The notes beneath the pieces are model-generated. The model did no database searches. It was given only the letters and a program-made list of their open reading frames with translations, and was not told where the DNA came from. Shown here piece by piece: positions 19,093-29,244 of a DNA stretch of 64,000 nucleotides. A program made the translations under genes and the position numbers. This DNA is from Rhizobiales bacterium Y(2018) (lineage in GTDB: Bacteria; Pseudomonadota; Alphaproteobacteria; Rhizobiales; Aestuariivirgaceae): contig SCPD01000011.1 in NCBI GenBank assembly GCA_005502925.1, forward strand, positions 124,001 through 188,000. The letters run 5' to 3'. Within the stretch, counting starts at the first letter, position 1. Each line of letters starts with the position of its first letter.

Positions 19093-19782
19093 TTATCGCC
19101 GCTGTGGCACCTGGCGCTCGACCATATTGAACAACCGGGTGATGATGAAGGTGAGCAGGATATAGATCACCGCCACCATGATCATCGGCGGGAAAAAGTC
19201 GAGCGTCGAGCGATATATCTGTCCGGCGGCGCCATAAAGCTCGACCACCGTCACCAAGGCCGCGATCGGCGTCGCCTTGAGCTGCAGGATCGTCTCTCCG
19301 CCGAGCGTCGGCAGGACGATACGGATGGCCCTGGGCAACCAGATCCGCCGCAGCACCGTGAAGGGTGACATGCCGAAAGCGCGCGCCGCCTCGAGCTCCC
19401 CCTTGGGCACGCTGGCAAATGCCCCTTTCATGATCGCCCCCTCATAGCCGGCGAAGCTCAAGGTGAAGGCCAGCACCGCATAGAAGAACCCTTCCCGCAG
19501 CACCGGCCACATGAAGCTTTCGCGGATCCAGGGCATCTGTGGGAAGAGCGAGCCGAGACCGTAATAGAGGATGTAAAGCTGAATGAGGAGCGGCGTGCCG
19601 CGAATGACCGTGCAGAAGGCGGTGGCAAGCCAGGCCAGCGGGCGAGGACCGGTGACCTGCACGAGGCCGATCGGTATCGCGAGGATCATCCCGAAGACGA
19701 GCGACAGGACGAGCAGCAGGATCGTGTAATAAAGCCCCTTGAGAATGAGCGGAAGAAAGTCGATCAGGACGCTGAAATCCAT
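19093..19782 (-). CDS. Polar amino-acid ABC transporter permease (HisM-like)
   Basis: A 229-residue inner-membrane permease with five hydrophobic helices. The EAA loop that docks the ATPase reads ELEAARAFGMSPFTVLRRIW (residues about 135-154), followed by PRAIRIVLPTLGGE. The N-terminus MDFSVLIDFLPLILKGLYYT is typical of the HisMQ group. It starts 6 bases after the first permease gene; together they form the heterodimeric channel. The operon reads ATPase, binding protein, permease, permease, then the M20 hydrolase after a 135-base gap. Confidence 0.9.
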   Translation of the reverse strand: MDFSVLIDFLPLILKGLYYTILLLVLSLVFGMILAIPIGLVQVTGPRPLAWLATAFCTVIRGTPLLIQLYILYYGLGSLFPQMPWIRESFMWPVLREGFFYAVLAFTLSFAGYEGAIMKGAFASVPKGELEAARAFGMSPFTVLRRIWLPRAIRIVLPTLGGETILQLKATPIAALVTVVELYGAAGQIYRSTLDFFPPMIMVAVIYILLTFIITRLFNMVERQVPQRR

Positions 19783-19788
19783 GGCCGC

Positions 19789-20490
19789 TCACCTCACCTT
19801 GGGCTGGCCGCGCCGGACATAATTGTCCAGCATGCCGAAGGCTTTTAGCGAAACAAGCGAGATCAGCAGATAGAGCGCCCCGGCGACTGTGTAGAACATG
19901 AAATACCACTTCGTGCCGCCCGCCGCCTGCTGGGTGATCTTGGTCAACTCGAGATAGCCGACGACGGAGATCAGTGCCGAATCCTTGGTGGCATTGAGCC
20001 ATAGGTTGGAGAGGCCCGGAATGGCGTAGGGCAGCATCGCCGGCAAGGTGATACGACGGAACAGCAGCAAGGGCGGCATGCCATAGGCCTTGGCCGCTTC
20101 GATCTGGCCGATGGGGATCGCCTGGATGGCGCCGCGCAGGACCTCGGTCGAATAGGCCCCCTGCACGACGCCAAGCACCGCCACCGCGGCGATGAAGCCG
20201 TTGATCCTGATCGGATCGTATCCGATGCTGACCAGCAAGTTGTTGAGAGCCTGGGTGCCCGTGTAATACAGGATGACGATCAACAGAAGCTCGGGCACCG
20301 AGCGCACGATCGTCGTGTAGCCGTCCAACAGGCGGCGGGTGATCTTGCCGCCAGTCAGCTTGCCCAAGGCACCGAACAAGCCGATCACGAGACCGAGCAG
20401 ATAAGCGAGCGCGGAAATCTGCAGGGTGCTTATCGCCCCGACAAGAAGATTCACCCCCCAACCCGACGCCAGAAGCTCCCACCCGCTCAT
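19789..20490 (-). CDS. Polar amino-acid ABC transporter permease (HisQ-like)
   Basis: A 233-residue permease with the HisQ-type N-terminus (SGWGVNLLVGAISTLQISAL) and the EAA loop QIEAAKAYGMPPLLLFRRIT near residues 130-150. It pairs with the next gene to form the membrane channel of a lysine/arginine/ornithine/histidine-type importer. It is 62 bases downstream of the binding-protein gene on the same strand. Specificity cannot be read from the permease. Confidence 0.9.
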   Translation of the reverse strand: MSGWELLASGWGVNLLVGAISTLQISALAYLLGLVIGLFGALGKLTGGKITRRLLDGYTTIVRSVPELLLIVILYYTGTQALNNLLVSIGYDPIRINGFIAAVAVLGVVQGAYSTEVLRGAIQAIPIGQIEAAKAYGMPPLLLFRRITLPAMLPYAIPGLSNLWLNATKDSALISVVGYLELTKITQQAAGGTKWYFMFYTVAGALYLLISLVSLKAFGMLDNYVRRGQPKVR

Positions 20491-20552
20491 CTAGCACCTC
20501 GTCATGGATAAGGTGGCTGCCTCCGGGAGTTGCCGGAAGCAGCCACGGCCGA

Positions 20553-21341
20553 TCACTGCGGAAGTATCATCTTTCCGACGAGCTCGGGATATTTTTCGGT
20601 GATCTTGTTAATCTCGCCCGACTTGGCCAGCTCGCCGATCGCGGCGTCGAGCTTGGCCTTGAGCTCGGTATCTTCCTTGCGGAGGCCGCCGCCCACACCT
20701 TCGCCGAGAATTTCGGCATCCTCGGGCACCGCCCCCTTCATTTCGCAGCATGCCGCGCCTTGATCGGTCTTCAGATAGGTCTCGAGCGCGCTGCCATCGG
20801 CCTGCACATAATCGAGGCGGCCGGCGGCGAGATCGTTATTCGCTTCGTCCTGTGTCTGATAGGTCTTGATGGTCGAGCCGGCGCCGAAATACTTCTCCAC
20901 ATATTTCTGGTGGATGGTCGTCACCTGTACGCCGATCGTCTTGCCCTTGAGGTGTTCCGGCGAGATGTCCTTGTCGCCGTTCTTGGGGCCGATGATGACG
21001 GTCGGCGTATTGTAATACATCCGCGTGAACTCGATCGACTTCTTGCGGTCGGCGGTGATCGACATCGACGACCAGATCACGTCGATCTGCTTGGCGGTGA
21101 GCGCCGGGATGATGCCGTCCCAGGCCACTTCGACCAGCTCGCATTTCTCCTTCATCTGGGCGCAGACGGCGTTCATGAGATCGACTTCCCAGCCGACCCA
21201 CGTGCCGGAGGCGTCTTTCGAGGTGAAGGGCGGATAAGGCTCGGCGGCGACGCCGAATTTCAAGTCGGCCTTGGCCTCGGCGGCGAAACCGCAAAGCGCG
21301 GTGACCGCTACGGCCATCATCAGGCGGCGGGTGAATGTCAT
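20553..21341 (-). CDS. Periplasmic amino-acid-binding protein (SBP family 3)
   Basis: A 262-residue exported protein. The signal peptide is about residues 1-25 (MMAVAVTALCGFAAEAKA). The family-3 signature follows: KFGVAAEPYPPFTSKDASG, GWEVDLMNAVCAQM, then the lobe motif ITADRKKSIEFTRMYY. The Y-PPF and the Arg of ADR(K)KS positions match the ligand-binding residues of LAO/HisJ-type proteins, suggesting a basic or polar amino-acid ligand. Four Cys residues (C53 region, EKCEL, AACCEM) could form periplasmic disulfides. It lies between the ATPase and permease genes of the same transporter. Confidence 0.9.
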   Translation of the reverse strand: MTFTRRLMMAVAVTALCGFAAEAKADLKFGVAAEPYPPFTSKDASGTWVGWEVDLMNAVCAQMKEKCELVEVAWDGIIPALTAKQIDVIWSSMSITADRKKSIEFTRMYYNTPTVIIGPKNGDKDISPEHLKGKTIGVQVTTIHQKYVEKYFGAGSTIKTYQTQDEANNDLAAGRLDYVQADGSALETYLKTDQGAACCEMKGAVPEDAEILGEGVGGGLRKEDTELKAKLDAAIGELAKSGEINKITEKYPELVGKMILPQ

Positions 21342-21473
21342 CGTCTTCTCTCCCTAGTATGGATCATTCGATCCGGTTTTTGTGAAAGCCCAGACGCCCC
21401 GTTTCGGATGCGCTGTCAAACTAAAGCACGTCGTCGAAAGGTTGCAAACTGGTTCGAAAGTTGCAGAGACAGG

Positions 21474-22253
21474 TTAATGAATGCCGGATACGAATTGCCT
21501 GCATCTGTCGCTCTTTGGCGACCCGAAGACCTGGCTTGGCGGCCCCTCCTCCTCGATGAGCCCCTTGTGCAGGTAGATCACGTGGCTTGACACGTCGCGT
21601 GCGAACTTCATCTCGTGGGTGACGAGAATCATGGTGCGCCCTTCAAGGGCCAGATCGCGGATGACCTTCAGCACTTCGCCGACGAGCTCGGGGTCGAGCG
21701 CCGAGGTCGGCTCGTCGAACAGCATGACCTTGGGATTCATCGCCAAGGCGCGGGCGATGGCCGCGCGCTGCTGCTGGCCGCCCGACAGGAAGGCCGGATA
21801 TTGGTTGCGCTTCTCGTAAAGCCCGACCTTCTGAAGCAGCGCTTCGGCGCGTTCGATGGCTTCGGCCTTCGGCACCTTCAGCACATGCACCGGCGCCTCG
21901 ATCACATTCTCCAGCACATTGAGATGCGGCCATAGATTGAACGACTGGAACACCATGCCGAGTCGGGTGCGGATACGTTCAAGCTGGCGCCGGTCGGTGG
22001 GATGGAGGTTGCCGTCATGGCCGGTCTTCAGGCTGATCTCTTCCCCGGTGACCTGGATGCGGCCCTGAGTCGGCATTTCGAGGAAATTGATGCAGCGCAG
22101 AAACGTGCTCTTGCCTGAGCCGGAGGCGCCGATCATCGACACGACGTCGCCTTCATGGGCCGTCAGCGATACACCTTTGAGAACCTCGAGGTCACCAAAA
22201 CTCTTATGTAATCCCTCTACAACGACCGCCGGCTGTCCGTTAGAACTGCCCAT
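21474..22253 (-). CDS. Polar amino-acid ABC transporter ATPase (HisP-like)
   Basis: A 259-residue cytoplasmic ATPase from the ATG at 22253 (MGSSNGQPAVVVEG); the ATG two codons upstream is an alternative. Walker A GASGSGKST, Q-loop VFQSFNLWPHLNVLENV, signature LSGGQQQRAAIARALAM, Walker B VMLFDEPTSALD and the switch His in LVTHEMKFA are all intact. The extended TTGHDGNLH-type insertion after the first lobe (EEISLKTGHDGNLHPTDRRQ) is typical of HisP/GlnQ-type polar amino-acid importers. It is the first gene of the leftward transporter operon, with 132 bases before the binding-protein gene. Confidence 0.92.
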   Translation of the reverse strand: MGSSNGQPAVVVEGLHKSFGDLEVLKGVSLTAHEGDVVSMIGASGSGKSTFLRCINFLEMPTQGRIQVTGEEISLKTGHDGNLHPTDRRQLERIRTRLGMVFQSFNLWPHLNVLENVIEAPVHVLKVPKAEAIERAEALLQKVGLYEKRNQYPAFLSGGQQQRAAIARALAMNPKVMLFDEPTSALDPELVGEVLKVIRDLALEGRTMILVTHEMKFARDVSSHVIYLHKGLIEEEGPPSQVFGSPKSDRCRQFVSGIH

Positions 22254-22323
22254 GATCACCCCTTAACGTTCCCGTGTTCTGTTTCTTGTTGAGTAAAAGC
22301 TTATCACGCAATTAAAAAATTGG

Positions 22324-23661
22324 TCAATCCAACATGATGAGCCGGCTGGCGGCCGCTCCATGCTCGGCCCTGAGCCGCCCCAGATCGACGCCGACCGGCA
22401 TTCCCTCGCTCACCCGCCACCGCCCGGCGACCATCACCCGGTCGGCCCGGTGCGCCCCGCACAGGACCAGCGCCGCCAGCGGGTCGCCGGCCCCCGAAAA
22501 CCGCAGCTCCTCCAGGGTGAAGAGCGCCAGATCCGCCTGCTTGCCGGCCGCAATGACCCCTATGTCGTCACGTCCGAGGCACCGCGCCGAGCCTTGCGTT
22601 GCCCAGCGCAAGGCGTCGAGATGCGTCACCTTCGTTCCATAGGTCAGCCGGTTGACGAGCAAGGCATGGCGCACGCCTTCCATGAGGTTGGAACTGTCAT
22701 TCGAGGCGGAGCCGTCGACACCGAGCCCCACCACTGCGCCGGCCGCTTCGAGCTCGCAGGTGCGACAGCGTCCGGAGGCGAGCAGCATGTTGGAGGTCGG
22801 ACAATGGCAGACGCAAACGCCATGGCGGCCGAGCCTTTCGATATCGCCGTCGGAGAAATGGATGCCATGGGCCAGCCAGCTGCGCGCCGTGAGCCAGCCG
22901 GTATCCTCAAGGTAATCGAGCGGCGACATGCCGAAAACCTCGCGGCAATAGGCGTCTTCGTCCTGGGTTTCGGCGAGATGCGTATGGAGTCGACAGTCCT
23001 TCGCCTCGGCGAGCTCGGCCGTTGCACGCATGAGTCCCTTGGTGACCGAGAAAGGCGAGCATGGCGCCAGCGCGATCTGGATCATGGCGCCCGCACCCCG
23101 CTCGTGATGGCGCGCGATGACACGTTCGCAATCGGCGAGGATTGCATCCTCGTCCTGCACCACCGAATCGGGCGGCAGGCCGCCATCCTTGATCGAGAGA
23201 TTCATCGAGCCGCGCGTCACCGTCATGCGCAGGCCCGCGCGGCGCGCCTCAGCGACCTGGATGTCGACCGCCTCATCGAGGCCTGAGGGAAAGACATAGT
23301 GATGATCGGATGTCGTGGTGACGCCGGACATCAGGAGCTCGGTCAGAGCCAGTCTTGTGGCGATCGCCAGATCCTCAGGGCTGAGCCGCGCCCAGACCGG
23401 ATAGAGAGTCTGGAGCCAGGCGAACAACTCCTTGTTGATCGCCTGCGGATGGGCGCGGGTGAGCGTCTGGTAGAAGTGATGATGGGTGTTGACGAGACCC
23501 GGCAGCACGACATGCCGTCCGGCCTCGAAGGTCTCGTCGATCGGCGACGCGGGCTCCTCTCCTTTCGCCACCAGCTCGATGATTTTCGTGCCGTCGATGA
23601 CGACGCCGCGCTCGGCATTTTCAGCCAGAATCGCCAGCGGATCTTTCAGCCATAAGGGCAT
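22324..23661 (-). CDS. Amidohydrolase, probable 8-oxoguanine deaminase
   Basis: A 445-residue member of the amidohydrolase superfamily (TrzA/AtzB/8-oxoguanine deaminase branch). The metal site opens with HVVLPGLVNTHHHFYQTLTR. HTHLAETQDED (about 230) supplies further ligands, HGIHFSDGDIERLG (about 265) follows, and LGVDGSASNDSSN (about 320) has the catalytic Asp. NTHHHFYQTLTRA and the YCREVFG-type segment match proteins annotated as 8-oxoguanine deaminase (8-oxoguanine to urate plus ammonia). It is divergent from a polyamine-type ABC importer; whether that imports purine derivatives is not known. Substrate assignment is moderate, fold assignment strong. Confidence 0.8.
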   Translation of the reverse strand: MPLWLKDPLAILAENAERGVVIDGTKIIELVAKGEEPASPIDETFEAGRHVVLPGLVNTHHHFYQTLTRAHPQAINKELFAWLQTLYPVWARLSPEDLAIATRLALTELLMSGVTTTSDHHYVFPSGLDEAVDIQVAEARRAGLRMTVTRGSMNLSIKDGGLPPDSVVQDEDAILADCERVIARHHERGAGAMIQIALAPCSPFSVTKGLMRATAELAEAKDCRLHTHLAETQDEDAYCREVFGMSPLDYLEDTGWLTARSWLAHGIHFSDGDIERLGRHGVCVCHCPTSNMLLASGRCRTCELEAAGAVVGLGVDGSASNDSSNLMEGVRHALLVNRLTYGTKVTHLDALRWATQGSARCLGRDDIGVIAAGKQADLALFTLEELRFSGAGDPLAALVLCGAHRADRVMVAGRWRVSEGMPVGVDLGRLRAEHGAAASRLIMLD

Positions 23662-23782
23662 TGGCGGCTATCCTTAACCAGACTTAAGACCCACTTCCCT
23701 TCCCTGGGAAGACAAGCTAACGTTGATGTAACCATAGCCCAGCATGCTGCAAAATCAGCAGCATACTGAGGAACGCGCGGCA

Positions 23783-23804
23783 CACTGAAGAGAGCCATTC
23801 AGTG
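23783..23804. promoter_or_regulatory. Inverted repeat before the ABC importer operon (possible operator)
   Basis: The perfect arms CACTGAA and TTCAGTG are separated by 8 bases, ending 39 bases before the start codon of the binding-protein gene. The same 182-base divergent region also holds CAGCATGCTG and a second AGCAGCATACTG-like copy near 23742-23767. Spacing and position fit a dimeric repressor or activator site. No regulator gene is adjacent, so the cognate protein is unknown. Confidence 0.35.
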
Positions 23805-23843
23805 CGTGTTACAATCATATTGGCTCGGAGGAGGAAGGACATC

Positions 23844-25004
23844 ATGAATCGTATGAAGCGTACTTTCGTTTCCGTGATAGCGATCGCTGCGCTCACTGGA
23901 CTCGCATCCGCGGCCGAGATGAAGAAGGAAATCGGCCCCGGCGAAGGCCAGGTAAATATCGTCGCCTGGCCCGGTTACATCGAACGCGGCGAGACCGACA
24001 AGAATTATGACTGGGTGACCGACTTCGAAAAGAAGACCAGCTGCAAGGTCAACATCAAGACCGCCGGCACGTCGGATGAAATGGTCGCTCTCATGAATGA
24101 AGGCGGCTTCGATCTGGTGACCGCGTCGGGCGACGCGTCGCTCCGCCTGATCTCCGGCAAGCGCGTACAGCCGATCAACATCGATCTGGTTCCGTCCTGG
24201 AAGTCGGTCGACGAGCGTCTGCAGAATGCGCCCTGGCACACGGTCGACGGCGTTCATTATGGCGTTCCCTATCAGTGGGGCGCCAACGTTCTCGCCTACA
24301 ACACCAATGTGTTCAAGGAAGCGCCCAAGAGCTGGAACGTCATCTTCGAGGAGCAGAATCTCCCGGACGGTAAATCCAATAAGGGGCGCGTCCAGGCCTT
24401 TGACGGCCCGATCTATATCGCCGATGCCGCCCTCTATCTGATGAAGCACAAGCCGGAGCTCGGCATCAAGGACCCTTACGAGCTCAACGAGGACCAGTAC
24501 AAGGCGGCGCTCGAATTGCTGCGCGCCCAGCGCAAGCTGGTCGGCCGCTATTGGCATGACGCCTTCATCCAGATCGACGACTTCAAGAATGAAGGCGTCG
24601 CGGCCTCCTCCTCCTGGCCGTTCCAGGTGAACCTGCTCGTCGCCGACAAGCAGCCGATCGCCTCGACCATCCCGGAGGAAGGCGCCACCGGATGGGCCGA
24701 TACGACGATGATGCATGCCGAAGCCGCCAATCCGAATTGCGCCTATATGTGGCTCGAGCATTCGATCAATCCGAAGCTCCAGGGCGATCTCGCCGCCTGG
24801 TTCGGCTCGGTCCCGGCCGTCACCGCCGCCTGCAAAGGCAACGCGCTTTTGTCCGACCAGGGCTGCGATACCAACGGGCTCGGCAATTTCGACAAGATCA
24901 GCTTCTGGCGCACGCCAGTCGCCAAATGCGCCAGCCAGAGCGCCGGCTGCATACCCTATTACCGCTGGGTCTCGGACTATATCGCCGTGCTCGGCGGCCG
25001 CTGA
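23844..25004 (+). CDS. Polyamine-type ABC transporter substrate-binding protein
   Basis: A 386-residue periplasmic protein. The start at 23844 (MNRMKRTFVSVIAIAALTG) follows a strong GGAGGAAGG site and begins a signal peptide ending near ASAAE; the frame extends 14 codons upstream without a ribosome site. The PotD/PotF-type core includes VNIVAWPGYIERGETDKNYD, PYQWGANVLAYNTNVF and AFDGPIYIADAALYL. The C-terminal third has several Cys residues (TAACKGN, DQGCDTNG, AKCASQSAGC), likely disulfides and unusual for PotD. Downstream genes supply the ATPase and two permeases. Ligand identity (putrescine, spermidine or another cation) is not settled. Confidence 0.85.
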   Translation: MNRMKRTFVSVIAIAALTGLASAAEMKKEIGPGEGQVNIVAWPGYIERGETDKNYDWVTDFEKKTSCKVNIKTAGTSDEMVALMNEGGFDLVTASGDASLRLISGKRVQPINIDLVPSWKSVDERLQNAPWHTVDGVHYGVPYQWGANVLAYNTNVFKEAPKSWNVIFEEQNLPDGKSNKGRVQAFDGPIYIADAALYLMKHKPELGIKDPYELNEDQYKAALELLRAQRKLVGRYWHDAFIQIDDFKNEGVAASSSWPFQVNLLVADKQPIASTIPEEGATGWADTTMMHAEAANPNCAYMWLEHSINPKLQGDLAAWFGSVPAVTAACKGNALLSDQGCDTNGLGNFDKISFWRTPVAKCASQSAGCIPYYRWVSDYIAVLGGR

Positions 25005-25014
25005 ACGACGAAAG

Positions 25015-25038
25015 CTCCCGCCGGCATCCCGGCGGGAG
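25015..25038 (+). terminator. Stem-loop between binding-protein and ATPase genes (attenuator)
   Basis: The perfect 10-base-pair stem CTCCCGCCGG / CCGGCGGGAG with loop CATC starts 10 bases after the binding-protein stop and ends 8 bases before the ATPase ATG. There is no long T-run, so it is more likely a partial terminator or mRNA stabiliser that keeps binding-protein mRNA more abundant than the rest of the operon, as is common in ABC importers. Confidence 0.65.
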
Positions 25039-25046
25039 TTCCTCTC

Positions 25047-26050
25047 ATGACAAGCGCAGTTTCCTTCCAGCACGTCTCGCGCCATTTCGGCCCTGTTCGC
25101 GCGGTCGATGATGTCGTACTCGACATCGCGCCCGGCGAATTCTTTGCCATGCTGGGCCCCTCGGGCTCGGGCAAAACCACCTGCCTGCGTCTCGTCGCCG
25201 GCTTTGAGCAGCCGACCAGCGGCCATATCGAGATCTTCGGCGAGACGGCCGAAGGCCTGCCGCCCTATCGGCGCAACGTGAACACCGTCTTCCAGGATTA
25301 TGCGCTCTTCCCGCATATGAACATTCTGGACAATGTCGCCTATGGGCTGATGGTCAAGGGCATGCCGCGCCGGACCCGCGAGACGAAGGCGCGCGACGCC
25401 CTTGATCTCGTCGAGCTGAAAGGCTTCGAGGCCCGCCGGCCCTCGCAGTTGTCGGGCGGCCAGCGCCAGCGCGTAGCGCTCGCCCGCGCCCTCGTCAACG
25501 AGCCGAAAGTGCTGCTCCTCGATGAGCCGCTCGGCGCCCTCGATCTCAAGCTGCGCGAGCAGATGCAGGTCGAGCTCAAGACCTTGCAGCGCAATCTCGG
25601 CATCACTTTCGTCTTCGTCACCCATGACCAAAGCGAGGCGCTGTCGATGGCCGACCGCGTCGCCATCTTCAACAACGGCAAGATCGTCCAGGTCGGCGCG
25701 CCCAAAGACATCTATGAGCGCCCGCGCACCCGCTTCGTCGCCGATTTCGTCGGCTCCTCCAATGTGCTGCCGCCGGATTTCACGCAAAGGACCGGCGGCC
25801 CCGGCAAATGGGTGAGCCTCAGGCCGGAGAAGATCACCATCGCGGCGGGCGGGATGAAGCCAGGAAGCCACGCGGTCGAGGCCACCGTCACCTCCGTCCA
25901 CTATCAGGGCGCGGTGACGCGGGTGAATACCGAGGCGGCGGGCCAGGCGATCGCCGTCTCCGCTCCCTCCTCCTTCGGTGCGGTCAATATTGGCGACATC
26001 GTCACCTTGCAGTGGCCGGCCGATGCGTTTCACGCCATGGAGGACGAGGC

Positions 26051-26054
<4 letters not shown>
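25047..26054 (+). CDS. Polyamine-type ABC transporter ATPase (PotA-like)
   Basis: A 335-residue ATPase. Walker A GPSGSGKTT (about 38), Q-loop VFQDYALFPHMNILDNVAYG, signature LSGGQRQRVALARALVNEPK, Walker B VLLLDEPLGALDLKLR and switch His VTHDQSEAL are intact. A C-terminal TOBE domain (about 250-335, with SLRPEKITIAAGG) is typical of PotA/FbpC ATPases. The stop overlaps the next gene by four bases (GTGA). It energises the two permeases that follow. Confidence 0.92.
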
Positions 26055-26990
<936 letters not shown>

Positions 26991-27001
<11 letters not shown>

Positions 27002-27806
27002 ACGCGGCCATCGGGCGCCCCGTGCCTTGAGCCTCGCGGCCATCGCGGGGCTCCTCTTCCTCCATGTGCCGCTGCTCCTGATCTTTCTCTATGCCTTCAC
27101 CACCGAGGAGAAGAGCTACCAGTTCCCGCCGCCGGGCCTGACGCTCAAATGGTTCGGCGCGGCATGGGAACGTCAGGACATCTGGAATGCGCTGTGGCTG
27201 TCGGTGAAGGTCGCGAGCATCGCCACGGCGATCGCTTTGGTGCTCGGCACCTGTGCCGCCGCCGCGGTTTCCCGCGCCCGCTTCTTCGGCCATGATTATA
27301 TTTCGCTGCTTTTCATCCTGCCGATCGCCCTTCCCGGCATCATCACTGGCATCGCGCTGCGCTCGGCCTTCAACATCATGGATTTCGACTTTTCGTTTTG
27401 GACGATCGTGCTCGGCCACGCCACCTTCTGCATCGTCGTCGTTTATAACAATGCGCTCGCCCGCTTCCGCCGCACCGCCGGCAGCCTCATCGAAGCCTCG
27501 ATGGATCTGGGCGCCGACGGCTTCCAGACCTTCCGTTATGTGGTGCTGCCGAATATCGGCTCCGCCCTTCTCGCCGGCGGCATGCTGGCCTTCGCGCTCT
27601 CCTTCGACGAGGTGATCGTCACCACATTCACCGCCGGCCAGCAGTCGACCTTGCCGATCTGGATGCTGACCGAGCTCATCCGACCGCGCCAGCGCCCGGT
27701 AACCAATGTCGTCGCCATCTTCGTGATCGCGGTGACCTTCATTCCGATCCTCTTCGCCTATTACCTGACGCGCGACGGCGAACATGTCGCGGGCGGCGGG
27801 AAATAG
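26991..27806 (+). CDS. Polyamine-type ABC transporter permease (PotC-like)
   Basis: A 271-residue permease with six helices (first [20 protein letters not shown]). The EAA loop [20 protein letters not shown] is near residue 170, followed by [20 protein letters not shown] and the PotC-like FDEVIVTTF. It begins inside the end of the previous permease gene, so the two are translationally coupled. This completes a four-gene importer: binding protein, ATPase, two permeases. Confidence 0.9.
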
Positions 27807-27812
27807 GCCCAC

Positions 27813-28007
27813 ATGCTGATCAGGCTGATGATCCTCGCCGTCGCCGTCCTGCTGGTGTCAGTGCTGTTCGGGCTGCATCGGCGTTTCAAGGGCGCGCCAC
27901 CCTGGCTGCGCCTCCTGCATCACGCCGTATTCTTCGTCGCACTAGCCTATGCGGCGATCTTCACCGCGATCTTCCTGGGCCTGCATCTCTTCGGCTATCA
28001 GCTATAG
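27813..28007 (+). CDS. Small two-helix membrane protein
   Basis: A 64-residue protein with hydrophobic segments at about 3-22 (IRLMILAVAVLLVSVLFGL) and 36-60 (HAVFFVALAYAAIFTAIFLG), joined by a basic loop (HRRFKGAPPW). It begins 6 bases after the potC-like stop, so it is probably the last gene of the importer operon. I do not recognise the family. The design is that of a small inner-membrane protein. GC content matches the neighbours on the left, unlike the gene on the right. Confidence 0.6.
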   Translation: MLIRLMILAVAVLLVSVLFGLHRRFKGAPPWLRLLHHAVFFVALAYAAIFTAIFLGLHLFGYQL

Positions 28008-28052
28008 AATTGGCCAGTTGATCTTGTCGTAAGGGAATACTAAATTCCCAAC

Positions 28053-28688
28053 ATGGTTGATGGTCGCCAATGGCTTGAAATCTTACATTCTGGCGAGGCA
28101 TCCCTAGGCTTCAATCAAGGATTCAAAATCCTCTATTGTCCGCTAACGACCCTGGTCACCGCCAAGGTGGCCTTCCTTTCATTGAATCCTGGGCCAGCCC
28201 CAGAGGGCGCAGATCTTCGAGTTGTGTCCGATGAGCGCGGTAACTCATACGAAGTCGAACGATACATCACCCGATCCCCAATTACGGATCAGTTCCTGAG
28301 AATGACTGAATTCTTGGGCATGGCGCCAACAGATGTTCTGACGGGAGTCGTGGCGCCATTCCGGAGCGCAGAATGGAACAGCTTGTCTTCAGCTCAGCGT
28401 GCAGGCTCGTTGGAAATCGGGCGTCAGTTTTGGAATGAACCGCTGCTACGTCCCGACCTGAGTCTGATGATCACCTCTTCACAAGATGCCACCGACCTTG
28501 TTTGCACGATAACAAGAGCTCGCCTGGAAAAGACATTCCCTTCAGGCTGGGGCACAATAAATCTCAAGCGCTTTCGTACCTCAAACGGCCGAACAGTTAT
28601 CCAACTGCCCCAGCTATCACGGTACAAGTTGTTTAGTCGAAAGGCCTGCGAAACACCTCTCAGACGGTTATTTGGTTTGCTGGAATAG
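28053..28688 (+). CDS. Low-GC orphan, possible uracil-DNA-glycosylase-fold protein
   Basis: A 211-residue protein of unknown function. Two segments recall the UDG superfamily: AFLSLNPGPAPEGAD (about 38-52), like motif A (G-x-NPG/DP), and QLPQLSRYKLFSR (about 184-196), which sits where the HPS-type motif B lies. The catalytic Asp and the His of motif B are not evident, so activity is doubtful. Base composition is unlike its neighbours: I count 26 GC in the 60 bases 28081-28140. It stands alone between an importer operon and the CoxG gene, with short flanks. This fits horizontal acquisition. Confidence 0.5.
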   Translation: MVDGRQWLEILHSGEASLGFNQGFKILYCPLTTLVTAKVAFLSLNPGPAPEGADLRVVSDERGNSYEVERYITRSPITDQFLRMTEFLGMAPTDVLTGVVAPFRSAEWNSLSSAQRAGSLEIGRQFWNEPLLRPDLSLMITSSQDATDLVCTITRARLEKTFPSGWGTINLKRFRTSNGRTVIQLPQLSRYKLFSRKACETPLRRLFGLLE

Positions 28689-28740
28689 CATTCCATCTCT
28701 TACGAGGACGACGCTCCTCCCAAGAAAAAGCTCAGCGCAA

Positions 28741-29208
28741 CTACGCCTCTTTGGCTTCTTCCTCGTCCGGTACCCCGCCGACGATCTTGGCGAATTTGTC
28801 GAAGAACTGGGTCGCCAGCGACCGCGCTGTGGAGTCGATGAGGCGCGAGCCCAGCATCGCCAGCTTGCCGCCCACTTGCGCATCGACGTCATAGGAAAGC
28901 TTCGTGCCGCCCTCGACCTCTTCGAGGCGCACATCCGCCCCGCCATTGGCGAGGCCGGCAATGCCCTTGCCTTCGCCCGAGATCCGGTAGCTCTCCGGTG
29001 GATTGAGATCGGTGAGATTGACGTTCCCGGTGAAGCTCGCTTTGACCGGCCCCACCTTCACCATGACCTTGGCCTCGAGCTCGGTGTCGGAATGTTTGGT
29101 GATCTCTTCACAGCCGGGGATCGCCTGTTTGAGGATATCGGGATCGTTCAACGCCTTCCAGACCGCTTCGCGCGAGGCCGGAATGATCTCTTCGCCACTC
29201 ATTTTCAT
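28741..29208 (-). CDS. CoxG-like SRPBCC protein (CO dehydrogenase subunit G family)
   Basis: A 155-residue protein of the CoxG/SRPBCC ligand-binding fold. The conserved start KMSGEEIIPASREAVWKALN and the LKQAIPGCEEI segment (the 'P-GC' core) are diagnostic, followed by VKVGPVKASFTGNVNLTDL. CoxG anchors carbon monoxide dehydrogenase to the membrane in CO oxidisers, but stand-alone homologues are common and uncharacterised. No cox structural genes lie nearby. It is the last gene of the leftward tgt cluster, 36 bases after tgt. Confidence 0.85.
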   Translation of the reverse strand: MKMSGEEIIPASREAVWKALNDPDILKQAIPGCEEITKHSDTELEAKVMVKVGPVKASFTGNVNLTDLNPPESYRISGEGKGIAGLANGGADVRLEEVEGGTKLSYDVDAQVGGKLAMLGSRLIDSTARSLATQFFDKFAKIVGGVPDEEEAKEA

Positions 29209-29244
29209 CGGATGTGCCTCCGTCGGGGTGATCCGGCGGTGAGT

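Noticed and set aside
23799-26033. Minus-strand open frame of 744 codons opposite the polyamine-type importer
   Set aside because: It covers two well-supported plus-strand genes and has no family resemblance.
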